Shown: positions 1 to 6,669 of the stretch, piece by piece | Layout: each line of letters opens with the position of its first letter | How positions within the stretch are numbered: position 1 is the first letter of the stretch | Source of the DNA: a bacterium 42_11 | GTDB taxonomy: Bacteria > Synergistota > GBS-1 | Reading direction: 5' to 3' | DNA: 12,687 bases | Assembly: GCA_001508835.1 (NCBI GenBank) | Contig: LGFB01000013.1 | Location: forward strand, 1 to 12,687 | Translations under genes and position numbers: made by a program | Notes under the pieces: generated by a model | The model's input: only the letters and a program-made list of their open reading frames with translations | Told to the model about the DNA's origin: nothing | The model's database searches: none

Positions 1-495
1 AAAGGCGGCGTCATCCTTGATGTGGGTTCCGGGACAGGGGTTTTAATCCCGTTTTTAAGGAAACTTTTTATGCCTTCTCTGATAGTTGAAATAGATATAG
101 CGGAGAACATGCTTGCTGTGGCAAGGAGAAAGTTCGGAAGCGACGGTATCCTTTACATTTGGGGAGATGCGGAAAGTTATGAGTTCGATAGGAGTTTCGA
201 TGCTATAATATGTTACTCCTCTTTTCCTCACTTTGAAAACAAAGAAGGCCTTATAAGCCACTTGGTTAGCTTTCTTAAGGAGGGAGGAATATTTGCTGTT
301 GTCCACTCTTCTGGTAGAGATACCATTCACAGGATTCATGCCTTAAACGAGGTTACCAAGAATGACCTTCTTCCCGCGGGAGATGAGCTTGCCAAGATGT
401 TCGAGAAAAGAGGGCTTGAAGTCTTTAAAGTGATTGATACGGAAGATGAATATGTAGTAGCGGGGCTAAAAGGGGCTAAGGTTAAGTTTATTTAG
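1..495 (+). CDS. Class I SAM-dependent methyltransferase, 5' end outside window
   Basis: The frame is open from base 1 and ends at TAG 493-495, so 164 residues are visible and the N-terminus lies upstream. A GTG at 22 is in frame, but it falls inside the SAM-binding motif and is not the start. The visible protein opens with the beta1/motif I loop DVGSGTG (visible residues 7-13). The acidic end of beta2 follows (VEID, about 29-32), then a motif-IV-like segment (FDAIICYSSFPHF, about 66-78) and the usual LKEGG turn before beta5. This is the Methyltransf_11/25 type of Rossmann fold. The C-terminal half (HSSGRDTIHRIH, then DLLPAGDELAKMF) resembles a small-molecule methyltransferase subgroup common in anaerobes, but the substrate cannot be named. 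A promoter lies just after it, so it probably ends its own transcription unit. The fold is secure; the substrate is unknown. Confidence 0.85.
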   Translation, partial: KGGVILDVGSGTGVLIPFLRKLFMPSLIVEIDIAENMLAVARRKFGSDGILYIWGDAESYEFDRSFDAIICYSSFPHFENKEGLISHLVSFLKEGGIFAVVHSSGRDTIHRIHALNEVTKNDLLPAGDELAKMFEKRGLEVFKVIDTEDEYVVAGLKGAKVKFI

Positions 496-518
496 AACTT
501 TTCAATATTGCATATAAT
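491..518 (+). promoter_or_regulatory. Sigma-70-type promoter for the carboxypeptidase-thrC pair
   Basis: A perfect TATAAT lies at 513-518. A TTTAGA box (4 of 6 matches to TTGACA) lies at 491-496, with a 16-base spacer. The predicted transcript would start near 525 and give a leader of about 30 bases. The -35 overlaps the stop codon of the upstream methyltransferase gene. The -10 is convincing; the -35 is moderate. Confidence 0.55.
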
Positions 519-556
519 ACCCTTTTCTTCTAAAATTTAAAGGGAGGCGTATTTTG

Positions 557-1366
557 ATGATCGGAAGGAAGAGGTTTATTCTTTGGGGAATTTTATTCTC
601 GCTCTTTATGTTACATGAACCCGCCTTTGGGCAAAAGCTTTCTGATCCCTTTTCTCCCTCAGCTTCGTCTTACTTGGTCAAGGTAAACCGCAAGATAGTA
701 TGGGGTAAAAATATTCACGAAAGGCTTCCTCCCGCAAGCTTGACCAAGGTAATGACAGCTTTAATTGCTATCGAGAGGGCGAATTTGAACGCTGTGGTTA
801 AAGTTGGTAAGTCTGTGGAAAGGGAGAGGGGTTCAAGAATAGGTCTTAAGCCTGATGATAGGGTGAGGGTTATAGATTTGCTTTACGCTACTTTGATTTA
901 TTCTGCTAACGACGCTTGCAGAGCTTTAGCCGAATATATTGGGGGTAGCGAGGCTAATTTTGTTAGGATAATGAATCTCAAAGCCAAAAGGCTTGGATTA
1001 AGAGATACTCATTTTGCTAACGCTTGTGGCCATGACCATCCTAATCATTACTCAAGCGCTTATGACTTGGCGGTTTTGACGGAGTTTGCTATGCGAAAAC
1101 CCATTTTTGCTAAGATAGTTTCGATACCCAGCGTTTATATAAGAACCGTGGACGGGAAAAAGGTTTTTAAGCTTGTGAACAGGAATAAGCTTTTGGGTGA
1201 TTATCCAGGGGTTTCAGGCGTTAAAACTGGCTATACAAGAAAGGCGGGGAATTGTTTGATCGCTTGGGCACAAGGAAGGGGTAGGAGAGTCCTCTTAGTC
1301 TTGTTAAACGCTCCTAATCGGTGGGAGGATGCCAGGATTCTTTTAGATAAGGCTTTTAGCCTTTAG
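557..1366 (+). CDS. D-alanyl-D-alanine carboxypeptidase (S11 family, PBP5-like), catalytic domain only
   Basis: This is an exported serine peptidase that trims the terminal D-Ala from peptidoglycan stem peptides. Numbering is from ATG 557 (269 aa). TTG 554 is also possible; the GGAGG at 543-547 lies 6 bases from TTG and 9 from ATG. A signal peptide covers residues 1-25, with a basic start, a hydrophobic core, and probable cleavage after AFG. The three active-site motifs are complete: SLTK (S61 nucleophile, K64), SAN (116-118) and KTG (223-225, in GVKTGYT). The protein ends about 45 residues after KTG. It therefore lacks the C-terminal beta domain and the amphipathic membrane anchor of E. coli PBP5, and should be soluble outside the inner membrane. 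It resembles the shorter DacF/DacB-like forms. The stop is followed after 12 bases by the thrC start, so the two genes are co-transcribed although functionally unrelated. Confidence 0.9.
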   Translation: MIGRKRFILWGILFSLFMLHEPAFGQKLSDPFSPSASSYLVKVNRKIVWGKNIHERLPPASLTKVMTALIAIERANLNAVVKVGKSVERERGSRIGLKPDDRVRVIDLLYATLIYSANDACRALAEYIGGSEANFVRIMNLKAKRLGLRDTHFANACGHDHPNHYSSAYDLAVLTEFAMRKPIFAKIVSIPSVYIRTVDGKKVFKLVNRNKLLGDYPGVSGVKTGYTRKAGNCLIAWAQGRGRRVLLVLLNAPNRWEDARILLDKAFSL

Positions 1367-1372
1367 GGAGGG
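1366..1372 (+). promoter_or_regulatory. Ribosome site placing the thrC start at TTG 1379
   Basis: GGGAGGG lies directly against the in-frame ATG at 1373, which leaves essentially no spacer for that codon. The in-frame TTG at 1379 sits 7 bases after the GGAGG core (1367-1371), the spacing used elsewhere in this window. TTG is therefore the better start. Confidence 0.65.
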
Positions 1373-1378
1373 ATGGTT

Positions 1379-2425
1379 TTGTTAAGATGTAAATCTTGTG
1401 GGAAAGAGTACATGAGCTTTAGGGTTTTATGTGAGTGCGGAGGGCTTGTCGATTACATTGAAGAAAGGCCGAAGCTGTTTGACAGCTGCCTTGACAAGCG
1501 ATTTTTAGATGTAAGAAGATATCTTCCCCTTCTTCCGATAAAAGAAAGCTTTCGTCCGAGCGTTACTTTACCCATAACTCCCGTCGTTGAAAGGGATATT
1601 GCCGATACGAAAGTCTTCTTTAAACTCGATTATTTGATGCCCAGCGGTTCGTTTAAAGATAGGGGAACCTATGTAACCGTTGCGAAGCTGAAGGAAGAGG
1701 GTATCAGGGAGGTTACATTGGACTCTTCCGGCAACTCTGCTTTAAGCCTTGCTCTCTTTGCGAAGAGCGAGGGCTTGAAAGCCCACCTTTTCATTCCTGG
1801 CTATACGAGTAAGGGGAAAAAGCGGCTTCTTAGGCTTTTAGATGCCGAGGTTCATGAAATCGAAGGTTCTAGAATGGATGTTCATAAAAAGGCAAAAAGC
1901 TTTGAAGGGGGATTTTACGTTTCTCACTGGTTTAATCCCTATTTTCTTGAGGGAACTAAGGTGGTTTCTTATGAGGTTTATGAGCAGATAGGAGCCGTTG
2001 ATTACGTGTTAAGTCCCGTTGGAAGCGGGAGCCTGTTTATAGGCCTTTATAAAGGATTTAAAGAGCTCAAAAGCTCGGGAAAGCTTGAGCTACCTGTTAT
2101 GATAGCGGTTCAGGCCAAGGGCTTTGAAAGCTTGACGGAGAGAAGTCAGGAAAAGACCACCCTTGCCGAGGGCATAGCTATCCCTGAACCCCCCAGAAAA
2201 GGAGAGATGAAAGATATTATCAACGAAACTAATGGAAGGGTGGTTTCTGTTGGAGATGATGAAATAAGTCAAGCCCTTTCTGAGCTTATTTCTTTTGGTT
2301 TTCTTGTCGAACCTACTTCAGCTGCAACCTATGCAGGTTTTAAGGTTTTGCTTAGCGAAGGATATTTCGAGAAAAAGGCGAAGATTTTAATTCCCCTTAC
2401 CGGTTCTGGCTTAAAAAACGTGTAG
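1379..2425 (+). CDS. thrC: Threonine synthase (PLP-dependent, short ThrC type)
   Basis: This enzyme converts O-phospho-L-homoserine and water to L-threonine and phosphate, the last step of threonine synthesis. It is a cytoplasmic fold-type II PLP enzyme of 348 aa from TTG 1379 (350 aa if ATG 1373 is used). An N-terminal zinc-ribbon-like segment has cysteines at 4, 7, 18 and 20 (CKSCG, then LCECGG), as in many threonine synthases. The PLP lysine is K93 in PSGSFKDRG. SSGNSALSLA (about 117-126) is the substrate/cofactor asparagine loop, and PVGSGS (about 213-218) is the phosphate-binding glycine loop. EPTSAATYAG and PLTGSGLK near the C-terminus are typical of threonine synthase. The zinc ribbon and SFKDRG argue against cysteine synthase or threonine dehydratase. 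No homoserine kinase gene is visible nearby. The stop is only 2 bases from the stop of the convergent chemoreceptor gene. Confidence 0.9.
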   Translation: MLRCKSCGKEYMSFRVLCECGGLVDYIEERPKLFDSCLDKRFLDVRRYLPLLPIKESFRPSVTLPITPVVERDIADTKVFFKLDYLMPSGSFKDRGTYVTVAKLKEEGIREVTLDSSGNSALSLALFAKSEGLKAHLFIPGYTSKGKKRLLRLLDAEVHEIEGSRMDVHKKAKSFEGGFYVSHWFNPYFLEGTKVVSYEVYEQIGAVDYVLSPVGSGSLFIGLYKGFKELKSSGKLELPVMIAVQAKGFESLTERSQEKTTLAEGIAIPEPPRKGEMKDIINETNGRVVSVGDDEISQALSELISFGFLVEPTSAATYAGFKVLLSEGYFEKKAKILIPLTGSGLKNV

Positions 2426-2427
2426 TC

Positions 2428-3270
2428 TTAAATAGATAAATCCTTGAGCCTCATTTGAGCTTTTACAACCGAAGAGATAACCCTTGACAAAGTTTCAAAC
2501 TTTTCTACCGTTTTTTCCAAGACCTGAAGAGCCTTATCAAAGTTTTCTCTTTCTTCTAATAGATTTTCCCTCGTTCCCGAAAGGAGCTCAGCTATGCGAT
2601 AAAGGAGTTCGTAGTTTCCCTGCATGAAGTTCATAAGCTGTTGAAGAGAGCTTTGAACGCTGTTAAAGATTTCTCCCACAAGCTTGGTGCTTTCCAGCGC
2701 TTCCGTGACTGCTCCCGAAAGCTCGCTGACCTGGTCTGTTATGTTTTTGGCTACCCTGTTTGATTCCCCTGCGAGCTTTTGGACTTCCGATGCTACTACG
2801 GCAAAGCCTTTACCGTATTCGCCCGCTCTTGCAGCTTCTATCGAGGCGTTTAAAGCTAAAAGATTGGTTTGCTTTGCAATCTTCGTTATCTCGACAGCCA
2901 TATTTTGTATTTCGCTAAACATCGATAGGGTTTGAGAAGTCTTGTTTATGGAGGACATAACCACTTCGCTTATCTTGGATATATCGGCTCCGGACTTTTT
3001 TAATTCCTCTATAATTTGCTTGTTCACTTCCTTAGAGTCTTCTATGCTTTTTACGAGGTTTTTACTTTCCTCTTCAAATTTTCCTGATAATTCTTCTATC
3101 TTTTTGCGAGTATAATCGAATGTTTTTTCAAGCTCCCTCAAATTCCCTTGGGCTTTCCTGACCCTTGATAGTAAAGCTTCATCGAGCTGAGACATAAATG
3201 AGGTCATAAGATTTTCCGCAAAAAACGATGAAAACACCTTTTCGCTACTTTTCCCCTTTAACTTGACCAT
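2428..3270 (-). CDS. Soluble methyl-accepting chemotaxis protein signalling domain (ODP partner)
   Basis: This is a cytoplasmic chemoreceptor of 280 aa made almost entirely of heptad-rich helices. It has no membrane segment, HAMP domain or recognisable sensor domain. The CheA/CheW-binding hairpin tip is intact at about residues 131-167 ([20 protein letters not shown], then [17 protein letters not shown]). Long coiled-coil arms lie on either side, and the C-terminus (MRLKDLSI) has no CheR-tethering pentapeptide. An in-frame ATG at 3294 exists. The start used here, ATG 3270, has GGAAGGTGAT immediately upstream (3283-3274), and that ribosome site contains the TGA stop of the upstream gene. The gene lies 4 bases downstream of the di-iron protein gene and is certainly its operon partner. 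The family precedent is sensor-less receptors that take their input from ODP. Input through the partner protein, rather than an N-terminal domain, is inferred. Confidence 0.92.
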   Translation of the reverse strand: MVKLKGKSSEKVFSSFFAENLMTSFMSQLDEALLSRVRKAQGNLRELEKTFDYTRKKIEELSGKFEEESKNLVKSIEDSKEVNKQIIEELKKSGADISKISEVVMSSINKTSQTLSMFSEIQNMAVEITKIAKQTNLLALNASIEAARAGEYGKGFAVVASEVQKLAGESNRVAKNITDQVSELSGAVTEALESTKLVGEIFNSVQSSLQQLMNFMQGNYELLYRIAELLSGTRENLLEERENFDKALQVLEKTVEKFETLSRVISSVVKAQMRLKDLSI

Positions 3271-3273
3271 GTT

Positions 3274-3283
3274 ATCACCTTCC
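3274..3283 (-). promoter_or_regulatory. Ribosome site overlapping the ODP stop codon
   Basis: Read on the minus strand, GGAAGGTGAT ends 3 bases before ATG 3270. Its TGA (3277-3275) is the stop codon of the ODP gene, so a terminating ribosome sits on the next gene's initiation site. This implies translational coupling of sensor and receptor, and it decides the receptor start. Confidence 0.75.
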
Positions 3284-4054
3284 ATATATTTCATCTATTA
3301 TATCTGCTCCACACCTTAGCGTTCTAAGCCAGTTGAAAAATTTCTTCACGTTTTCCCCTTTAAATATGGCTCCGTGTTGTGGCGCTACAATGTTTATTTC
3401 TTTTTTCTCAACTATGTCAAGCCATTTTTTGAGTATACTGCTTGAAGCTAAATACCTTTTGTGAAAACCCTCCATCAGTTTAACATGGCTATCGAAGTCT
3501 TCAACGAAGAGATATCTTTTTCCTCTCTCAAAGATGGCGGCGCCTATATCTCCTGAAAATAAGATTTTTGCCTTGGGATCGTATAAGGTGAAGTTTCCAG
3601 TGGAATGAAGAAAGTGGGATGGGATTATCTCAAGTTCCGTTCCCGAAGATAGCTTAATTTTGTCTCCTCTGTCTGGGATAGGGTTTACCCTGCTTTTGTC
3701 GTAAATGCCGAAGTGCGGAAGAAATCTTATCCACAGATTTGAGATGTGGATTCTTGCATTTTCCGCTATAGATAGCCACAGCATTATTCCTGAGGAAACA
3801 TCTGGGTCTTGGTGAGTAAAGAAAATATGTCTGATCTTACTTGGTTCTATTATTTCGGAGACGTTTGCTAATACTCTTGGAAATACATGGACGCCACCTG
3901 GGTCAAGCAGTATGGCCTCGTTACCGTCGATTATCATATATTGGTTGGTCTGAACTATCCCTTCCTCCTCCTTTTCTTCCCATGCAAGGAATAAAAACTT
4001 ATGATTGGGGTCCTCATACAGACTTACGTTTTCAGTTGCTTTTACATCTTGCAC
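3275..4054 (-). CDS. Oxygen-binding di-iron protein (ODP), flavodiiron-like metallo-beta-lactamase fold
   Basis: Predicted cytoplasmic di-iron sensor of oxygen and iron that signals to the neighbouring chemoreceptor. It is 259 aa from GTG 4054 (269 from ATG 4084). GTG is preferred because GGAGGTGG (4067-4060) lies ideally before it, and that site would be coding if ATG were used. Residue numbers below count from ATG 4084; subtract 10 for the GTG start. Metal-site motifs in order are THQDPDV (H91, D93, D95), FLHSTGNF (H160), FSGDIG (D179) and APQHG (H237). The segment after SGDIG (VEDFDSH, then [10 protein letters not shown]) matches the ODP/flavodiiron family rather than hydrolytic lactamases. 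There is no flavodoxin or rubredoxin domain, so it is not a full oxygen or NO reductase. Compared with the flavodiiron pattern HxExDH, Asp replaces Glu and Val follows the second Asp. Alternative: an enzyme acting on NO or O2 with a separate electron donor. Confidence 0.85.
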   Translation of the reverse strand: MQDVKATENVSLYEDPNHKFLFLAWEEKEEEGIVQTNQYMIIDGNEAILLDPGGVHVFPRVLANVSEIIEPSKIRHIFFTHQDPDVSSGIMLWLSIAENARIHISNLWIRFLPHFGIYDKSRVNPIPDRGDKIKLSSGTELEIIPSHFLHSTGNFTLYDPKAKILFSGDIGAAIFERGKRYLFVEDFDSHVKLMEGFHKRYLASSSILKKWLDIVEKKEINIVAPQHGAIFKGENVKKFFNWLRTLRCGADIIDEIYGR

Positions 4055-4059
4055 ATTGG

Positions 4060-4067
4060 CCACCTCC
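4060..4067 (-). promoter_or_regulatory. Ribosome site placing the ODP start at GTG 4054
   Basis: GGAGGTGG on the minus strand has its GGAGG core 8 bases before GTG 4054. The upstream in-frame ATG at 4084 has only a weak AAGG two bases away. Confidence 0.7.
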
Positions 4068-4103
4068 ATATCTGAAAGCCTCATAACCTTGGTCTTTTTT
4101 TTA

Positions 4104-4134
4104 ATTATATCATTTACTCTTGAGCATTTGGCAA
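4104..4134 (-). promoter_or_regulatory. Promoter for the ODP-chemoreceptor operon
   Basis: On the minus strand a perfect TATAAT lies at 4109-4104 and TTGCCA (4 of 6) at 4134-4129. The 19-base spacer is longer than ideal. The predicted transcript start is near 4097, giving a leader of about 43 bases before GTG 4054. The -35 overlaps that of the opposite promoter. Confidence 0.55.
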
Positions 4135-4156
4135 AGTTATGGTAAAAGCTTATAAG
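4128..4156 (+). promoter_or_regulatory. Promoter for the MFS transporter-DUF1015 genes
   Basis: TTGGCA at 4128-4133 (5 of 6), a 17-base spacer, and TATAAG at 4151-4156 (5 of 6) make one of the best sigma-70-type promoters in the window. An imperfect dyad, AGCTT-5-AAGCT (4147-4161), overlaps the -10 and could be an operator; that role is inferred. Confidence 0.6.
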
Positions 4157-4190
4157 AAGCTAACTTCGTGGAGAAAGGGGAGTTTCTTGA

Positions 4191-5375
4191 GTGGGAAGGG
4201 AATGGGTTATATTGCTTTCGAGCGTTTTAATGATGTTTTGCATAGGTGGAGTTTATGCTTGGAGCGCCTTCGCTTATGAGCTGATTAAAGGTGGTTATAT
4301 TTCAGTGACGCAATCTCAGATAATCTTCGGTTCTATAAGCGGAGGTATCCCAATTTATATGATATTTGCGGGTAGAATCGAAAAGAGGCTAATTAGCTTG
4401 AGGAAATTTGTCTTCGTCGTGGGCTCGTTGTTCGGGGGTAGCTATATTCTTGCCGGTTTGTTTAGGGGAAACTTCTGGGGAATCTGGTTTTCCTTGGGGG
4501 TTTTGAGCGCCTTAGGAATAGGCTTGCTTTACGCGTTAGGGATAGGCATACCTATGAGATGGTTTCCTCCTCAGAAGAAGGGATTAATTACGGGCATAAG
4601 CGTGGGTAGTTTTGGTTTAGGTTCAGTGGTATTGCCCTTTATTATAACCTACTTGAAGGGATTAGGTTATTCGGTCCACCAGATATTTATGACGGTAGGT
4701 GTTATATATATACTGCTTATCTCCATAAGCTCCCTCTTTTTTGACAAGCCTGGTGACCCAGAAGGGCAGTCTGATCAAGGTTTAAGTCTTGGAAAGGGGA
4801 AGATTCTTTCTGGATGGCGTTTTTGGAAGCTCTGGCTTGGCATTTTCTGCGGCGTTTTTGGTGGTGTAATGGTGATAGGTAACTTGAAGAACATGGGCTT
4901 GACTTTGATAGATAATGAAATGCTTGTTACAGCAAGCATTTCATTATTTGCCGTGTCAAATTGCTTAGGTAGAATTTTGTGGGGCTGGATAGGAGACAGG
5001 CTCGGTTCTCCCCGTGCCATAGTTCTTGGTTTGCTTTGTGGAGCCTTAGGTTTGTTAGGGTTGTATATTTTTTCCATTAATGCTATCTTATATACATCGT
5101 TGGTGCTCTTGCTTGGGTTCAGCTATGGTGCTAACTTTGTCCTTTTCGCAAGAGAGACAGCGGAGGAGTACGGGATTAATAACGTAACTACGGTTTATCC
5201 CTACGTTTTTCTCGGTAATGCGGTGGCGGCTGTTTGTGGTCCGATTGTTGGAGGGCTTTTATATGATATGTATGGCGATTATTATACCGCGGTTTTGGTT
5301 GCCATTTTTGTGTCCTTTTTGGGGATCTCCATTTTTATAAAGGATATTTTTAAGCCTATCAAAGTGGAGGGATGA
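4191..5375 (+). CDS. MFS transporter of the oxalate/formate antiporter (OFA) type
   Basis: This is an inner-membrane carrier of 394 aa with a hydrophobic pattern fitting 12 helices. The GTG start follows GGGGAG (4177-4182) by 8 bases. The first helix carries GGVYAWSAF (19-27), the hallmark of the OFA family. RWFPPQKKGLITGISVGS (123-140) is the family's cytoplasmic segment after helix 4. GRILWGWIGDRLG (260-272) is the helix 8-9 loop motif. A hydrophilic middle loop (about 185-210) separates the two halves. The predicted helix 11 region (about 335-358) has no lysine, whereas the oxalate transporter OxlT uses a lysine there, so oxalate is not a safe substrate call. Small mono- or dicarboxylates are more general possibilities for this family. 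The stop lies 4 bases before the start of the DUF1015 gene, whose ribosome site is within this coding region. Confidence 0.88.
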   Translation: MGREWVILLSSVLMMFCIGGVYAWSAFAYELIKGGYISVTQSQIIFGSISGGIPIYMIFAGRIEKRLISLRKFVFVVGSLFGGSYILAGLFRGNFWGIWFSLGVLSALGIGLLYALGIGIPMRWFPPQKKGLITGISVGSFGLGSVVLPFIITYLKGLGYSVHQIFMTVGVIYILLISISSLFFDKPGDPEGQSDQGLSLGKGKILSGWRFWKLWLGIFCGVFGGVMVIGNLKNMGLTLIDNEMLVTASISLFAVSNCLGRILWGWIGDRLGSPRAIVLGLLCGALGLLGLYIFSINAILYTSLVLLLGFSYGANFVLFARETAEEYGINNVTTVYPYVFLGNAVAAVCGPIVGGLLYDMYGDYYTAVLVAIFVSFLGISIFIKDIFKPIKVEG

Positions 5376-5379
5376 AGAG

Positions 5380-6633
5380 GTGGCTATAGTTAAGCCGTTT
5401 AAAGCTTTAAGGCCTCGGGCCGATTTGGTTCAGCTTGTGGCATCTTTACCTTATGATGTTCTTAGCTTCCATGAGGCGAAGAAGATGGTCGAGGGTAATC
5501 CTTATTCTTTTCTTAGGGTTGAAAAATCGGAGATAGAATTTTCTTACGAGCCTGGCGTTGACGATATCAGGGTTTATAAAAGGGCGAGGGAAAATTTAGA
5601 GAGAATGGTAAAAGAGGGCGTCTTAGTGGAGGAGGGAAAGCCGTGCTTCTATATATACAGGGAAATCGCGAAAGGAAGGGTTCAGACTGGAATAGTAGGA
5701 TGTTGCAGTATAGATGACTATCTCAATAACGTCATTAAGAAGCACGAGCACACTCGTGCAGATAAGGAATTGGAGCGCATAAGGCATATCGAAACTTGCG
5801 ACGCTAATACAGGTCCCGTATTCCTATTTTATCCATATTCTCAGGAGATAAACAGATTGACCGAGGGCTGGATAGAAAGACACCGCCCCGTTTATGATTT
5901 TCAGTCCGAAGACGGCGTGAGGCATATCGTTTGGATTATAGACGATGAAGGTCTCATAAAGGAGATAGAGGAGGCTTTTAAGAAGATCGATTCCCTTTAT
6001 ATAGCTGATGGACATCATCGGTGTGCTGCTGCTGTTAAGGTGGGGCTTGAAAGAAGAAAGGAAGCCCCAAGCTTTACCGGGAAAGAGGGATTTAACTACT
6101 TTCTGGCCGTTATCTTCCCCGACAGGGACCTTTATATCATGGAATATAATCGTGTGGTGAGGGATTTAAACGGCCTTACCGAGGAGGAGTTTTTGTCCAA
6201 GGTTGGGGAGAAGTTTCTCTTGGAGGAAAGGGGGAAAACTCCTTATCGTCCTGAGAGGGAGCATTTCTTTGGCATGTATTTAGGCGGTAAGTGGTATAAG
6301 CTCGAGGCCAAAAAGGGAACTTATGATGAATCTGATCCGGTTAAGTCTTTGGATGTCTATATCTTGCAGGAGAACTTGTTAGGGCCTATCTTGGGAATAT
6401 CGGATCCGAGGACTGATAGGAGGACAGATTTTGTTGGTGGAATAAAGGGCATTGAAGAATTAAAGAGAAGGGTTGATTCTGGGGAGATGAAAGTGGCATT
6501 CGTTCTTTATCCTGTTTCCGTTAAATCCTTGATGGCCGTTTCTGATGCGGGAATGGTTATGCCTCCTAAATCCACTTGGTTTGAGCCAAAGTTAAGGAGC
6601 GGTTTATTTGTTCATAAGCTAAGCGAGTGGTAA
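5380..6633 (+). CDS. DUF1015 (COG4198) family protein
   Basis: This cytoplasmic protein of 417 aa belongs to a widespread family of unknown function. The GTG start has GGAGG (5366-5370) 9 bases upstream, inside the end of the transporter gene, so the two are coupled. Conserved family blocks are all present: the N-terminal VKPFKALRPR, KKHEHTRADKELERI (120-134), TGPVFLFYP (about 144-152), IADGHHRCAAAVK (208-220), RTDFVGG (348-354), and the C-terminal block MPPKSTWFEPK (394-404). The invariant ADGHHR looks like a catalytic or ligand site. It recalls the GxHR-type motif of ParB/sulfiredoxin-fold proteins, a fold that includes free serine kinases. That link is my inference from the motif, not an established function. 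There are no membrane segments or signal peptide, and the length is normal for the family. Confidence 0.88.
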   Translation: MAIVKPFKALRPRADLVQLVASLPYDVLSFHEAKKMVEGNPYSFLRVEKSEIEFSYEPGVDDIRVYKRARENLERMVKEGVLVEEGKPCFYIYREIAKGRVQTGIVGCCSIDDYLNNVIKKHEHTRADKELERIRHIETCDANTGPVFLFYPYSQEINRLTEGWIERHRPVYDFQSEDGVRHIVWIIDDEGLIKEIEEAFKKIDSLYIADGHHRCAAAVKVGLERRKEAPSFTGKEGFNYFLAVIFPDRDLYIMEYNRVVRDLNGLTEEEFLSKVGEKFLLEERGKTPYRPEREHFFGMYLGGKWYKLEAKKGTYDESDPVKSLDVYILQENLLGPILGISDPRTDRRTDFVGGIKGIEELKRRVDSGEMKVAFVLYPVSVKSLMAVSDAGMVMPPKSTWFEPKLRSGLFVHKLSEW

Positions 6634-6669
6634 AAAGACAGGGTTGCCTCTTATGTCGCTTGGCATTCT

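Noticed and set aside
1379..2425. Threonine synthase gene as cysteine synthase or diaminopropionate ammonia-lyase
   Set aside because: The N-terminal zinc ribbon, SFKDRG lysine motif and PLTGSGLK end are those of threonine synthase.
2403..2470. Bidirectional terminator between thrC and the chemoreceptor gene
   Set aside because: The stops are 2 bases apart; I find T-runs but no stable stem. GAGC and TTTGAGC here are not a usable inverted repeat.
3271..3294. ATG 3294 as chemoreceptor start
   Set aside because: It would overlap the ODP gene by 20 bases and read through the GGAAGGTGAT ribosome site that clearly serves ATG 3270.
3275..4054. ODP as a glyoxalase II or antibiotic-hydrolysing metallo-beta-lactamase
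   Set aside because: The motif is HQDPD rather than HxHxDH, and the segment after SGDIG matches flavodiiron/ODP proteins.
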